Shown one piece after another: positions 39,280 to 53,781 of a stretch of 64,000 nucleotides of DNA (positions are counted from its first letter, which is position 1; every line of letters begins with the position of its first letter). Below the pieces are notes generated by a model. The model did not search any database, was not told the origin of the DNA, and worked only from the letters and a program-made list of their open reading frames with translations. A program made the translations under genes and the position numbers. Location of the stretch: assembly GCA_029931535.1 (NCBI GenBank), contig JAQPZY010001344.1, forward strand, positions 2,158,501 through 2,222,500. The letters run 5' to 3'. This DNA comes from Margaritifera margaritifera (taxonomy: Eukaryota > Mollusca > Bivalvia > Unionida > Margaritiferidae).

Positions 39280-40640
39280 AGAGTCCCTAAAGGGACCGAC
39301 ACTCTACTGTCTGGAAGGAATCTCCAGGAATCAAAGATCAGTCATTTTCCTTTGTCTTTTAACTATTGAAACCATTTAAGATAATCTTGAGAAATTCCAA
39401 CAAACAAAGTTGCTTACCCATTTTCTTATATGCTAGAGTTAATGTGTTCACAAGATAGCAGTAAGAGCTGTACATAATTCTTTGTCAAGGTCTTTGACCT
39501 TGAACCGGATATCATGGACAGAAGATTGTTCAACTTGCTAAGATTGGTTAAATCTGTACTTTATATTCTTTGGAGAAAACCCCAATGCAACTCAAGGTTT
39601 AAGGTATTCTTCAAATAGATCTACGAACTGTGTTTGATTGCAAGCCATTAATGCTTGTTAGTGTTATCATGTTCAAAAGCCAGTACGATTACAAATCTAA
39701 AATCAATGTAAGTGTGCTGACTATCAGCTTGCTTTTTGGAAAGCAAATAAATAGAAAGTCTGGTGCAAAATGTAAGATCAATTAGGTCTAGGTTTCAAAC
39801 TTCGTGACTGATTTGAACCATTTCGATTCAGAACCATTTACACACTGCAAGAATTTTTGTATTGAAAATCCAAGGTCAGTGCCACCATCAAGAGGATCTG
39901 TGATAACAACATTTTTGAGATGGTCACTAAGATGCCATATTGAAGGTTAGATGAGCACCACTTTAGTTCAGAATCAGTTACATATTACTATAGCGTTTTA
40001 GTGAAACTTCGATGTCTCTACATACGACGGGAAAAGACGACATTTAAGTGATTTTCAAGATGGACGTGAACGCAGTTATTATGTACGTACGATCATCAGC
40101 AAGCGATATATAAACAACTACATATTGCAAGAAAAAGTCTTTGAAGAACACGCATACATATCCGTTCAGGAAAGGTATCTGAAATTGATGCAGTTATTTT
40201 CGGAGATTACTTCGACCTGATATTCATTTAGAATGAACTACACCGAGTAATAAGTCTTTTGTCACAATCCTGTGTCGGTACGACCATTTGTTTAGAACAA
40301 GTAGCGACAACAAGAGTTTGAAGATATCCGCTAAGGTGGCCATGTTATATGTCTGATTTAGACCATTGTTATTAAGGACCAATTATATATAATAAAGGTC
40401 TTTTGTAAAAAACCCATTCCCATAGTTCAGGACAAGCAACGTTAAAAATATTTTAAGACGACCGGCATGCAGGCCATGTTGGATGTCTGATCGGAACGGT
40501 TTTATTCGCAACTAACTACATATTGTACGAAGTATTTAAGCAGAAACCCTATATAGATACAAACATCTGTCCAGGAGAAGCAGCGATAACAAAATGTTAA
40601 AGGTGATTGCTATTGTTGCCACTTTTTGTATCTGACAGGG
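39280..40640. other. unique part of tract A, noncoding
   Basis: Contains the short palindrome GTCCCTAAAGGGAC near 39287 and then sequence aligning with 51.4-54.9 kb. No coding signal. Confidence 0.5.
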
Positions 40641-40727
40641 ACAATTTTCATTTAGGACCAAATATACATTACACTCAAGAGGACATCATGAATATTTGAC
40701 GAACACAATTTTCGTTAGGGACAACTT

Positions 40728-40988
40728 GGGATGAATGTGTGTATACAGATTCATAGCATTTATCCTGGTAGTTTGTAACTAGGGATGCATATGTTTATAC
40801 AGATTCATAGCATTTATCTTGGTAGTTTGTAACTAGGGATGAATGTGTTGATACAGATTCATAGCATTTATCCTGGTAGTTTGTAACTAGGGATGAATGT
40901 GTTTATACAGATTCATACCATTTATCCTGGTAGTTTGTAACTAGGGATGAATGTGTTTATACAGATTCACAGCATTTATCCTGGCACT
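40728..40988. repeat. 54-bp minisatellite, 5 copies
   Basis: Units begin GGGATGAATGTGTTTATACA and end TGGTAGTTTGTAACTA. Tract B has a single homologous unit at about 55.21-55.27 kb, so the array expanded only in A. Confidence 0.9.
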
Positions 40989-41000
40989 TTAGGACAAACT

Positions 41001-43797
41001 AAGCTCTTCTTATATTTGACCTCTAAAATAACTATTAAAATCTTAATTCAAATATTGAACATTAAAGTCAACGTCGTTGAAATGTATCAACGATAAAAGA
41101 GAGAAAAGAGAGGAAAGAGAGGAACAAAGAAGTTGTTTCTCAAATATTTAGACATTGACATATAAGAAGAACGGCGCCCCTTTCAATGAAAACAAACCAG
41201 AAAAGACCTCAGTGATCTAACGGTTAAAATGTTTTGCTTTGATGCAACTTACCAAGAAAAAGAAAAGTTAAGAATGGGTCAGATAATCATTGAGACAATA
41301 GATTTATGAAATAAAGTTATCAGGAAATGCACGTTAGTGCTTATGTGTAGTGAAGACCTTTAATTTGTTTTTCTCTCTGAGTGATTGGCAGTCATTCATT
41401 GTTTATGAATAGTATATGTTGTTCAGGATTGCAGGCGTCTTAATAGATGCAAGTTTTTAGCACGTGTATTCGATAGGTTTTCAAGCTTATATCTTGCATC
41501 AACTTTCAAACGGATATACAATTGCCATTCTATAACCACCAGGAAGTGTTTCGAGATATTCAGCCTGTTCCAATACCCATAGTGGTGGTCACTCCTATAT
41601 TACAGGTGCCTATCTGTACAAGTCAGGTATAACTGACGCATTCAGAGATAATTCTGATTCTGTGTCCAAGATTCCAATGACCTTCAAACACCATGTTATA
41701 TATTTAAATAATCCTTAGAAAACCACATTCCCTGACGAAGACATGAAATTATCTGTCACCGTAGGTTAGTGCACAAGGTAAATCCGTACCTATTTCGGCT
41801 AATTTCCACGCCCATTCGATAAACTGTCTTACACAGAGAGATGTCGAATGTTAAAGAATATTCTCATTCACGAAAAATTAGAAAAAGACTTCCTTTGCTT
41901 TTTACAAATTCTTCTCTAATATTTCAGGTATATATTAGATAGTTCATGGTGCTAAACAAAACGAAGAGACACACATACTTATTTTACACGGATTGCTGGT
42001 GTCTATAAGTGCAGGAAGATGGATCAAGCGTTTAGATGCCAGACGCTCTATGCCAGAAAGAAAAAATGGAAGTACACAATGGTTATCTAGGATGTAATAC
42101 AATCAATATGTATTTTTGTAGATGCTACAAAAGAATTACCGTCATGCCATTCGGTTCGTATATAATTTAATTTGACTGCTTCAAAAATCAATACAATGTA
42201 TATTTGTTTTTGTGAGATTAGTGATTTGTTGCAAACATGAAACAACGGATCTTCACCACCTATACCGTTTGAATTTACGCTGATGAAGTTTGCAGAATAA
42301 GACTTCGCATAAAATTCGTCTCGAAACTCAATGTTTTAACGAACTAAATATTTGAGATCAGATAGTTAATCGATATGTTCCAATGAGCGCAAGTTTATGA
42401 GAGTAACTTTAGATTGTTTAAGAAACAAGACAATTGTCACATTCTTCCCAATTGTAATTGTGATTGTAGAAATCAAATACAACGTAACACTTGATCAAAT
42501 CTGCCTCTTATCTGGCTTATTATTGAAATAATTTCCAAATCTTGTCAATGCATTAACATAAACATGTATTAGGCACTCGTGTTAACGGTTATAAAGCACG
42601 TACAGTAACAAACATGATAAAGCTTGGTTGATTATTATGCAGTGCGAGGAAAACTAATTAAATAGACTAAAGAATTAAATCAGCGGATTTGATTGATTAA
42701 TTGTTTTTTTAGTTGGTTTATACATTAAATGGTTTATTTTTCGATCAGCTCCTCGCCAAATGGATCGATCGAGTGACAATTTACTTGTGTGCATTAGGCA
42801 GATGGATATGTTCAAACTAATAGCGATTTGGTTTATATAAAAAAATATATATATAAAAATATAAAAATAACATAGTTATAATTTTTAAACCTGCGTTCTA
42901 AAGTTTAGACTGAAAAAAACCAAACCTAACATTACATACAAACTTGGTAATTAAAATCTATTTTTGCGTATATCAGAGTATGGAGAATTCATTGTTATAT
43001 CATTTTAACTTGACGATGATTTTTCACGTGTTTCACTCAACAGACCATAAACATAATTATAAATGTAGTCAAGGACCTAAAGCTGTCTGAATGGAAAATA
43101 TAAAACTGTGTCATATATCAATCTAGACACCCGGAGACTTGATTTCATGTGGCGACAGTTACTCTTAAATATTTTAATGTATTGACAGTTACCCTTCAAT
43201 AATACTTTAACATTTGTTATTTTTCTTACTTATTGAATTATATTTACCAATATATAAATTATAGTTACACGAATTACCAATAATTGCACGCGTTACATTA
43301 GTATGCATAAGGAGTAGTTTTCAATGTTAATCTTGTTAATGGCAGACAATAGACACCACTTATTCGCTATAAGGTCACGGACACCAGTGGGATTCATTCA
43401 CATTTATGTTTGGAAGAAATACAAATAAATAATTCTCAACGTGTTCCAAATTATCGAGTGTCCTCGTGTAGCCAAGTTTTGAAACTACTGATTGACAAAT
43501 AATTTTGTTTAATTTTAAATCCGGGTCTCAATTCGCAAGTTTACTTAATAATGAACATTTTGAAAAAGACTAATACGTGCACTATTCATTTTTGTTTCGT
43601 GCAGATATTTCGAGCTGCAGATGCAGAGAAAGTCAGGCTTTTAATGGAATTACCAGGACGATTTATTTTAAAAATATGGAATTGAAGAAAAATATCAGCT
43701 TACTGGTGTAAAATGCACGAATTTAATAATAAAGTTTAAAAGAATTTATTTCGCCATCTCTATTGGGATATGATCATAAAAATACTAATGTTTATTT
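41001..43797. other. noncoding tract
   Basis: No gene is seen. An R1 repeat copy lies at about 41995-42230, and (TTGA)-rich low complexity near 42.68 kb. Confidence 0.5.
41995..42230 (+). repeat. R1 dispersed repeat copy
   Basis: Aligns with 15.61-15.8 kb through TCTATAAGTGCAGGA, TGCCAGAC, TGCCAGAAA, GCTACAAAA, GTCATGCC and TTCGTAT blocks in the same order. Confidence 0.4.
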
Positions 43798-43860
43798 GGT
43801 TTCGCTGGGGATTGAACCCAGGACCTTCTGCAGACGTGATAGCCACAACACTACGGAACC
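43798..43860 (-). pseudogene. tRNA-Val pseudogene lacking the anticodon loop
   Basis: 63 nt on the - strand: GGTTCCGTAG start, intact T arm CTGGG-TTCAATC-CCCAG and CGAAACC end, matching 29679-29750. The region that should read GTCTGC-TTTACACGC-AGAAGG reads GTCTGCAGAAGG. Nine bases, including the anticodon TAC, are missing, consistent with deletion between two GC dinucleotides. The D loop here keeps the GG better than the longer copy. Confidence 0.8.
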
Positions 43861-44831
43861 TATCTAACTCATTTTCGGTTGCAAGATACAAGTTGTAGAA
43901 CGCGACGTTCTGTATTTCGGGGAACTGTGCGCAACGCAAAATTGGAAAGGAATTATAAGCAATCGGTTTACATTCGACACCTATTTATAATAAGTATAAT
44001 AAGTAATAATGTACACTATGTACTTATAATAAGTAGATCCGACAGGCACCAATGAAGGTTCATGTTCTGGTGACCTTGAGATTTCCCGGTTCACTTACTT
44101 TTAGCAACCAATTAGATATAGCATTGTATTTCGTGTTATAGAGAGTTATCGTTAGATGATATATTCTGAATGATGTTTTTCCCATTCATAATTGTGAAAG
44201 CTGTAACATGATATGTGAAAGGAAAGGTCAACAGAACATGACAAGGTATCCGTGTCCGTCATATCTCTTCATGTCGGATATCTGAGTTTTAATCAGATTG
44301 TGACTATAAGCTAAAAACCTGGAATGTTTCTTTTTTTTTTACAAGAAATGAAAACCGTATTATCCCAATTAAAACTTGTACTTGTGCGCTATCTATAAAA
44401 CGACGAGACAAGATTAGTTTCGATACAATTTGCATGAGTCTAAATATAAATATAAAAGCTTAAATGGACTTTATTCACTTTTTGTCGTGCATAAATCTTA
44501 TATATTTAAGATTACGTTTGCGTATTATAGTTTCCTAGTAGAACTGAAATGAGCGTCTTTACAAGTACAAATTTTTACGAAAAAAAAAGAAAAAAAAAAG
44601 AATCATTGTCATTGAAATTATACACAGAACTTAATACAACTGTTTGAGTATTAGTTGGAGTCAAGACGCTTTCCAAAAGTATTCGAGTAAAAGCAAATAA
44701 TTTCCCTATGATTTAGTCATATAATGAAATACTTTTGATTGTATTATTCATCAGATGTATCGATAACTTTTTACACTAAGGAATATTTGAAACGGTAAGG
44801 TGCCATGGTCAGATAAAACATCAATATGTAA
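43861..44831. other. noncoding tract
   Basis: Nothing recognised. Confidence 0.4.
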
Positions 44832-45660
44832 AGTGAAATCTCTCAAGACCGAAATACCAATGGACCATGCAAAAGTTTCGATTTTGAGGGTTTTTCGGAT
44901 TACTGAGGTTCGCACATTTCACCTAAAATGCGATGCAATCAGTTTATATAGCATTATATATAACATAATGTGTATGTTGATCAGTGACTACTTTACTTTC
45001 TAATAATACAATGACTTTGTTTCTATTGATATTTATACTGTAAGTGTAAGTGTTTATACTAATTTACTGATTTTGTTTTATAATAGATTTTTCTCATTTA
45101 AAAATCATTTGAGTGAGTCAAACTTCGCAAATATCCTCTTTTTTGGTTTCACTTTAAAAAAACAGATGATTGAGGATTAATTAGGTTTATATTATCGGAC
45201 ATAGATGATAGGGAATTAAACATAATCTCCTTTGATTTGCACAACCTCTGGCACTATTTTAAAAGCAAGTAACCTTGAAAGATGTTACTTCAGACAGGTG
45301 TACATACAACGGAGTTGGCTATTGCTTACACTGTCAGTAATTTGTGTCAGTGCGTATGCCGAATTTTGCATAATTTCACAAATGGCCCTTGCCTATTTCT
45401 AGACCATTGGCTGCCAAAATAACTGGGATCTGGCAGCTACCTGTCCACGTTTTGAATAAGTTTCAGTTTTACGGGGTTCATTTAAGTGTAGTATTGAAAT
45501 TTGGGACCAAGCATTTATTTCGGTTTTCAAAGTAGAGGGGTTTCGGTATACTGAAAAACTACATTTTTATTGCAATTAAAGAAACTAAAATTTAGGACCA
45601 GACAAATGTCTCGGTTTCAAGAAGATTTCAGTTTAGTGAGTTTCCAATCTTGAGAGGTAC

Positions 45661-45664
<4 letters not shown>
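44832..45664. mobile_element. pogo/Tc1-like MITE candidate
   Basis: The left end AGTGAAATCTCTCAAGACCG and the right end, reverse-complemented, AGTGGTACCTCTCAAGATTG form imperfect terminal inverted repeats. Inside lie further diverged copies of the end motif (TTTCGGTATACTGAAAAAC near 45.55 kb). This pattern is typical of pogo/Tigger-type non-autonomous elements. The right end abuts a long (TA)n array, fitting a TA target. No coding sequence. Confidence 0.45.
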
Positions 45665-45737
<73 letters not shown>

Positions 45738-45745
45738 CATACATA
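45665..45745. repeat. (TA)n microsatellite with CATA and CTA tails
   Basis: About 35 TA units, then ACATACAT, (AC)n and (CTA)n runs continuing to about 45.81 kb. Confidence 0.95.
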
Positions 45746-46019
45746 TACATACGTACACACACACACTACTACTACTACGACTACTACTAATAGTAATAAT
45801 AATAACTTGCTGTACCTATATTCTCTGTTCGTGAAGATTTTAACATCTTAATACGAATGATACTACCGATTCAGATGGGATCAGTGCTGAAATATAAACT
45901 TTCTTCATAGATTATAGCTCCATCTCTCGCTTATCTCTGTATATTTATTTTGAAACTGATGCAGTCTATGGTGACTTGAAGCAGGCCAAAGACTTTTCCT
46001 ATTCACAGAAGTGATAAGT

Positions 46020-47510
46020 ACAACCCATCAAATTAAAGACCTATTTCTATTTTGCAAAGATAATAGAGAACCACATTGCTAACCTCCAATTTCTTAATAA
46101 ACATAATCTTCTACATAGGTATAAATCGGAATTCAGACCAAATCAACTAAAATAATAGACTAATGGCTCCGAGCTTTTCACGCAGGTAAAATCAACGGGG
46201 TACTCTTTATAGATCTCAAAAATGCCTTTGTTGATGACGAAGAAATTAGAAGCCGATACAGTTTGAACTCTTACAGACTCTTGGTATTACGTAATAAACC
46301 TGACTGAAAGTATAGGAAACCAATAGTCATCATTAGAACAAATAAAATGTTGTGTCTTGCATTGATCCATTGTAGGACTGTTTTTCTATTGCTTATTAAC
46401 GATCTACCTCTGTGACCGATATTCTAATTCCGATATATTCGCTGATGTTACAGCTATCAACGATTTGGACGACTCTACATTCATTGTCAATTATCATCTG
46501 CATATCAATATTGAATCCGTTCGAAAGTAGTATATGCAAAATAAAAAGCACATAAATCTATTTTAAAAATCCTACTTGAATGACTATTCGTTCCACTCAG
46601 AAACTGTCGACAAATTATGTACTCGTACTTATGCTTTTTAAGTAACTTTGTACTCGCGTATGTATGCCCCTAAAATTGATAGGTATTTTCATTGATGGAA
46701 ATCTTCATTGGGACACTCAAACTAATTACATTTGTCTTTTACAGCGTAGATGGATTGCATTTATTAAAATAATTTCTAATTATGTTTCTGAAAATGTTCG
46801 TAAACTATATTACAGTAAGTATATTTTACCAATTTTTGATTATGGATGAACCATTTGCAAAAAGAAAGAACATGAACATTTTTAAAAACTGTTATTTTCA
46901 CACCATCGTCTGAAATATTTTCATGGCGAAACTGGTTACCATTTTGTGAATGTGTTGCATTGTAGAAAGGTTGCATGACTTACAAGGCGGTTAACTGCTT
47001 GGTACCTGAATATCTATAATATATCATCAAACCGCTAATACCTCACCGTGTCCTTCCTCCCTTTTCAAACCAGATTATTTTTATTCCACGCTCTCACTCT
47101 TCCTACTTCGATAACTATCTGGGTGAATCGGATCCAAAATTAGGAAATACTATTGTTATTGAAATTAGAAATTCATACAGTAAATTAAAATCCTTGTATC
47201 AGGATTACCTCTTGACACACATCTAAATGATTTCTGGTCTTATCTTCATATTTTGTTGTATACACATATTTTGATTCTTTTTCTTTTAAATTATTGCTAT
47301 GATTGTTTTGTATTTTATATGCCATTCTAATCAGAGTTTTAACTAGGATTACAAGTTATATTTGACACATATACCAATCTTTTAACCAGGATTACAAGTT
47401 ATATTTGACACATATACCAATGTTTTATGAAGATTATATGGAATATTAGCTTTTAATTCTAAATACGTTACCGTCTGAAATTAAAGGCATGATAATGATG
47501 AAAACAACAA
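46020..47510 (+). pseudogene. non-LTR retrotransposon RT relic
   Basis: Decayed reverse transcriptase on the + strand. A PISI-type block occurs near 46.04 kb, a GVLFIDLKNAF-like block near 46.2 kb, a PLLFLLFINDLP-like block near 46.38-46.42 kb, and the open piece 46664-46849 with LIGIFIDGNLHWDTQ and YYSKYILPIFDYG. The last is the thumb-region pattern of CR1/jockey/RTE-type RTs. Several stops and frameshifts are present. A 46-bp direct duplication at about 47334-47428 and an ATGATGATG/(ACA)n tail near 47.49 kb may mark the 3' end. Confidence 0.65.
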
Positions 47511-47527
47511 CAACAATAACAACATTA

Positions 47528-47556
47528 CTATTATTATTATTATTATTATTATTATT
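47528..47556. repeat. (ATT)n microsatellite
   Basis: About nine to ten TTA units. The poly-Leu and poly-Ile frames over it are artefacts. Confidence 0.95.
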
Positions 47557-47559
47557 TGA

Positions 47560-48410
47560 TACTGAAATGTATGTGTATCAGAAAAATATGTATCGCCCAG
47601 TAGCGATAAAAGTGATATCGCTAGAGTGGTTGTATAAATATTTTGGGAACCAGTCCATGAGAGCTGGTTTTCATTAGTTTTCATCTTGCTTTTATCCTAC
47701 CTGACAGCTCTGACAATAGTATAGGAGGATGATATGAAGGTTATGGAAACGTATCATTACGTTTGGGACAGTTTTGGGGTTATAGGAATTTAACATTGCG
47801 GATGTCACTATTGAAATTTAACATGGGGGTTTAGATGGTATGGCGGTTATGGAAATTTAATATTGCAAAATATTTCATGTTCTGCTTTGATCGATCCTGT
47901 TCTTTCTATATTTTATTCTTAATTCTCATCACTAACTTGGTACATATTTGAATGTGTATATACGAACAGTTACATTGTTTTCATCTTAATTAATTTTCAA
48001 TCAGAGACCATATGCTAACGAGTCTTTTTGATGCTATGGATCTGGATTAATCTTCATTTATAGAAATAAAGGTCGGGGATATGGGAATATGTTGTCTTCA
48101 GATTCGGAATGTCCTTTTAGAAAAATTAATCGTGTATTTGTAGTTCGTAGGTGGCATGATATGGTCTTGATATTATCTCTAGATTTTCATGTAAGATATG
48201 GTCTTTTGTGGGATTTTGAATTTCCAATGGTTTCAAATTTGTAAGATATGAACTCTGTAATAAGTCAGATAGAAAACAAGTGGGTGCTTTTAGAAATACT
48301 TCTTTGTTCCCCAATTTTGGTGTTATCAATTTCCCCCCCCCCAAAAAAAAAAACGAACTCATTTATGTAGTAGTCCTTAGACTACAATGATGAACTGATG
48401 AAATTAGTAA
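47560..48410. other. noncoding tract
   Basis: No gene or element recognised. Short imperfect GGTTATGG-AATTTAACAT repeats occur near 47.74-47.87 kb. Confidence 0.4.
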
Positions 48411-49080
48411 TTAGTATAACACATGTAACACAATGAATTTATAACATTTTTTTTTCATTAGTATTATCTTGCATTTTTTGAGTTTGGAAGCCCATGCCTT
48501 TTTTCGTGCCCACTCTGCTAGTTGATTAATGCCAGTGAGCAGTATCTTGGTATCCAGCATAGTTCGGTTTGATATGGAGCATACACAGTCATCTGCAAAA
48601 AGGCGAAAATTCAAATCAATGCCATTCATGATGCCATTGATGTACAAGGAGAAATACAATGGACCAAGCACTGCGTCCTCGCGTACTGCAGAAGTTACCT
48701 TGGACCAAGCAGTTTTGGAACCATTTATCACCACACAAACATTCTCGACAACATAAGAAAGAGTCTATCCAGCGCAAAGGTTTGAATGCAGTTCCATATA
48801 ATTTACTCTTTTTTAACAATTCGTGGAAAAAATCTTTTTCAAAAGTCTAGTACAAACAAATATAAAAATAGACAACATCTAAGTGCTTCATGATGTTGGA
48901 ACAGACAATATGCTGAAGACACTTGCAAAGAACACTTGTGAGTGAGATTGGACAATAATAACTGGCCATTGCGCGATAACCGTTTTGACCGGTGGGTATA
49001 TATTTATCTTTTGGAATTTTGCAATGTTCAAAGACTGTAGAAAACTGTGTGTAAGCACAGGTGCATATTTTAAAGACAGT
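48411..49080 (-). pseudogene. second non-LTR retrotransposon RT relic
   Basis: On the - strand: a PISLTSVLCKC-like block near 48.95 kb with HIVCSNIMKHLD after it, then VTSAVREDAVLGPLYFSLYI and FRLFADDCVCSI in the piece 48734-48411. FADD is the catalytic motif of non-LTR RTs, and the P-G-LGPL-F-LYIN pattern precedes it normally. The PQG of that block is changed and frames are interrupted. It is a different family from the relic at 46 kb, on the opposite strand. Jockey/I/CR1-like; the exact clade is unclear. Confidence 0.7.
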
Positions 49081-49647
49081 TCTTTGAGTATTTTGGATTA
49101 ATTAGCTTTGGGAGCCTTTATGAATTGAAAAGATTAAAGTTTGTTAAAAAATGTTCAATGGTTGTACAGATTAATAATTCTTATGCTTACCAGTAGCTGT
49201 AGTTTTAATTAAGATTAGATTCCTCTTCAGAGTACTACAATATTTTCTGTCGGTCAATCTTAAGCGTAGAAACCAAGAAATGTGTTTTAATACAACACTA
49301 AAATCCAGATATATAACGAGGTTACCAACTCATCATACATTTGTATAGGGTAAAAGCACACCTTCGGAAATAAAAATGTAAGTAAAATTGATTTGAACTT
49401 CATCAGGTGTTATAACTGTGTATTGAAATAGTATCTAACATTCTGCATTTCTCTATTTCAAAACGATAATTTTGCAAATTCATGGACGTTTTCGATCAGT
49501 TAAAATTGAAGCTTCATTGTTTTCTCAAACAGTAAGAGTACCAAATTATTTTGATCCGAAAAGGACAAAAGGCTTAGATTATCAAGCAAGGTGTCTTGTG
49601 ACTCCGAAAAAGTATATTTATGTCATGTGTACATTTATCATGGAGAT

Positions 49648-49835
49648 GGGGAGCCGCGGTAGCTCAGTTGGTAGAGCATCGGACTCATAATCCAAGAATC
49701 ACTGGTTCAATATCCGCCCGGGCCAGCCCGAGTCAGTTAATTCTTAGGAAATACACTTAGCGGTCATTTCCTCGGCATGATATAGCCAATAATGTGATAG
49801 AAGTGCCGGCAAAACGAACAAAACAATCAAAAGAA
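49648..49835 (+). mobile_element. tRNA-derived SINE
   Basis: 188 bp. The tRNA-like head has an A box TAGCTCAGTTGG, a B-box-like GGTTCAATATC and a CTCATAA anticodon-loop position. A body of about 100 bp follows (CACTTAGCGGTCATTTCCTC) and ends in an A-rich tail. Near-perfect 11-bp target duplication ATCATGGAGAT at 49637-49647 and ATCACGGAGAT at 49836-49846. The paralogous site in tract A (about 30.52 kb) lacks it. Confidence 0.8.
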
Positions 49836-50689
49836 ATCACGGAGATATTTGAACAACAGATAAATGGATAACATGTGTGTAACAAGGGTAAACAAGAACC
49901 TAAAATAAATAAACCTGCTTCAAATCAACATTGTTCCCAACTTTTCTCAGCTATGTATTACCCTGTCCCAAATTCTCCAGCGCTTATGGCTTTACAAAAG
50001 CTGAGGTTTGTATACAAAATTGCATAATAACACATGCACGCACAGAATAAGGCTAACAGTAAGTCTCCATATGATGCTGACAACATGTTAGGGATGCGCT
50101 TTCATCTGCCTTACCACACTGTAACTTTGCGATCGTGCTTTGTCCTTTTTACTTGACCGTTGTAACAGACATTGAACACATTTAATACGTCGCATGATAC
50201 GATTCAATTAATCAGCTATTCGTATATATTGCAGTGGATTTGTTGATAAGAGAAACACTTTAAAGATTCATAGCAGCACGTCTTCATTTGCGTGCTTGTT
50301 TGAAGGCTAGTTATGACGATACCAACCAAGATGGTCGCATTGACGATGGACCACCGCTGGCATTGTAAAGAGTACAGGTTCTATCAAACTCATTGGCGGG
50401 TGGAGAATTCTTATTAATTTACAAAAGGTTTAGGGTTGAAAATGCTCTAAGACCTTCAACAGTTGTAAGTGAGTGAACCGATTTAAAGATGGTTGGGTAT
50501 CGTATCGTTATGACCCAAGAGCATGCCCAGTGTTAACAAAATGCGAGAAAAGACATTATGGGTGAATATTACAAAAATGCGTAGATTCCAGATATGTAGT
50601 ACAGGAGACAACGTATATATGCCATATACACTGCATAGGATATACCGATAGATACCATCTATATTGTACATGATATAGTCGAGACCACG

Positions 50690-51310
50690 AACGTTCATTC
50701 ATCGTCGGTATGCTAGATTTTACAGAGAAATAACTAAAGGCTAGGAATGTTTGAAAGCGATCGGTGCTGAAAGTGTTTTTGGAAGAATAGAAGCAGTGCT
50801 TTGTCAAAAATGTCGAAGAGATACTCAAAATGTATTATTCGTGCAGCAAAAGGAGGCTAAATTAAATTGTTTCTGCTAACGACATTTGACTACGTCATTT
50901 GAATCACAGAAGAAGATAAGAAAAATAAGTGTAGATAGGTGGAAAAGGAGAAAGATCCATAGTTGCCCGTATAAAAAGAACTTAAAGAGGATTGTATATG
51001 CAATATTCTTTGACATTATTGTGCCTGTCATCCAGACGCCTGCTCATGTAGATGCTTTAGTTATCGGAACCTTTTACAAGCAGTAAGTCTTAACCAAGTT
51101 TGAAACGTTTTATGAACGGAATGTGGTTACTGGCCGTTTAATTCGTCATGGGAACCATCCAGCGGATAAGTTAGCCATTGTCACCAAATACTTACAGGAA
51201 AATACCTGAAAGTGACACAACATCCTCCTTACAGTCCAGACCTACCACCATGCAACTTATGTTCGCTCGTGTTGAAAAAAGGAATGCAAACTTAAAATTG
51301 CTCTCTGTAG
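50690..51310 (+). pseudogene. mariner-like transposase relic, tract B
   Basis: Counterpart of 38.04-38.5 kb. ATCCTCCTTACAGTCCAGAC followed by CTACCACCATGCAAC translates as a HPPYSPDLPPCN block of mariner transposases. Upstream sequence matches tract A, including a TACTTACAGGAAAA stretch. Heavily decayed. Confidence 0.6.
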
Positions 51311-52180
51311 GAATGTGCAATAGATAGATATTTACTAAAAGCAGTATGTAAGCATTTCACGAAGGAATGAGAACCAGACTTATTTGAAGTGACTCACGCT
51401 CTACATCCCAGAAGGGACCTCCATGGATCCAGGATCAGTCCGTTTCTACTGTACTTTTATTTTTTTTAACTGCTAAGAATTGAAACCATTTCAGATATTC
51501 TTGCGAAATACCAGAAGAAATCACTTTTGAAATAAATTGAAATATTTGAGCGTGACTCCATTTCCAAAGTCAAGGTCGCGTGTATGGTGCGGTATAGTCG
51601 AGGATTATTAAATCCGAAATGTTTTCCAAAAAGGAATAAATAAACAGTTCAATCTTTCTTTATTTGCAAATAAATTCTTTACTTAAAATAAAATGAAAAC
51701 GATTTTGATTTGTTTTGATGCATTGTTGTGAATGTGGTCATATGTAAGTAGCAAAAGGAGATAATTTCGGTTTCATATATCGTTTAGGGGGAATTTTTGA
51801 ATTTTGTTAACGACGATGAGAACCGAGTTTGAGTAATGAATTTATAGACTTGTAAATATAGAAAGAGTGCACTGTTTCTAATTATATCTCTGTATAACAT
51901 ATTTTTGATAGAAATACTTACTATAGTGCAGAGTACACGCGACCTTGACCCTGAAAATTGAGCCATACTGAATTTATTCGTGTTATTTCAACGGAGATTT
52001 CGTTTGAATTACTTTCCAACTACAAAACAGTACATGCTAACATGGCGGACGGATGATTAACACTCATTCTTTTAGGTAAGGTAGAATTGTTAAAAATATT
52101 TTAAATGGCATCGAAGAAAAAAAATTACGAATTTTTATTCTGCACCCCATCCAACTAGAAAATTCGTTGCCAACCTTGCA

Positions 52181-53698
<1,518 letters not shown>

Positions 53699-53707
53699 TA
53701 AATATGT

Positions 53708-53710
<3 letters not shown>

Positions 53711-53776
<66 letters not shown>
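53711..53776. repeat. (TA)n microsatellite, right of Tigger element
   Basis: About 33 TA units, ending ACACATTTG. Confidence 0.95.

Positions 53777-53781
<5 letters not shown>

Larger units (their letters stand above)
30310..41000 (+). repeat. paralogous tract, copy A (interrupted)
   Basis: Apart from the retrotransposon at 30686-37309, about 4.1 kb aligns in order and orientation with 49.4-55.3 kb. Shared blocks include TTTTGCAAAT-CATGGAC (30.36/49.47 kb), TAAGTCTCCAT (37.5/50.06 kb), TCGTATATATTGC (37.67/50.22 kb), a mariner relic, CTACATATTGCAAGAAA and ATAGCGTTTTAGTGAAACTT (39.98/54.26 kb). Identity is uneven, so the duplication, or the two transposon-like insertions, is old. The right end is near CTAAG at 40.997 kb. 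Confidence 0.7.
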
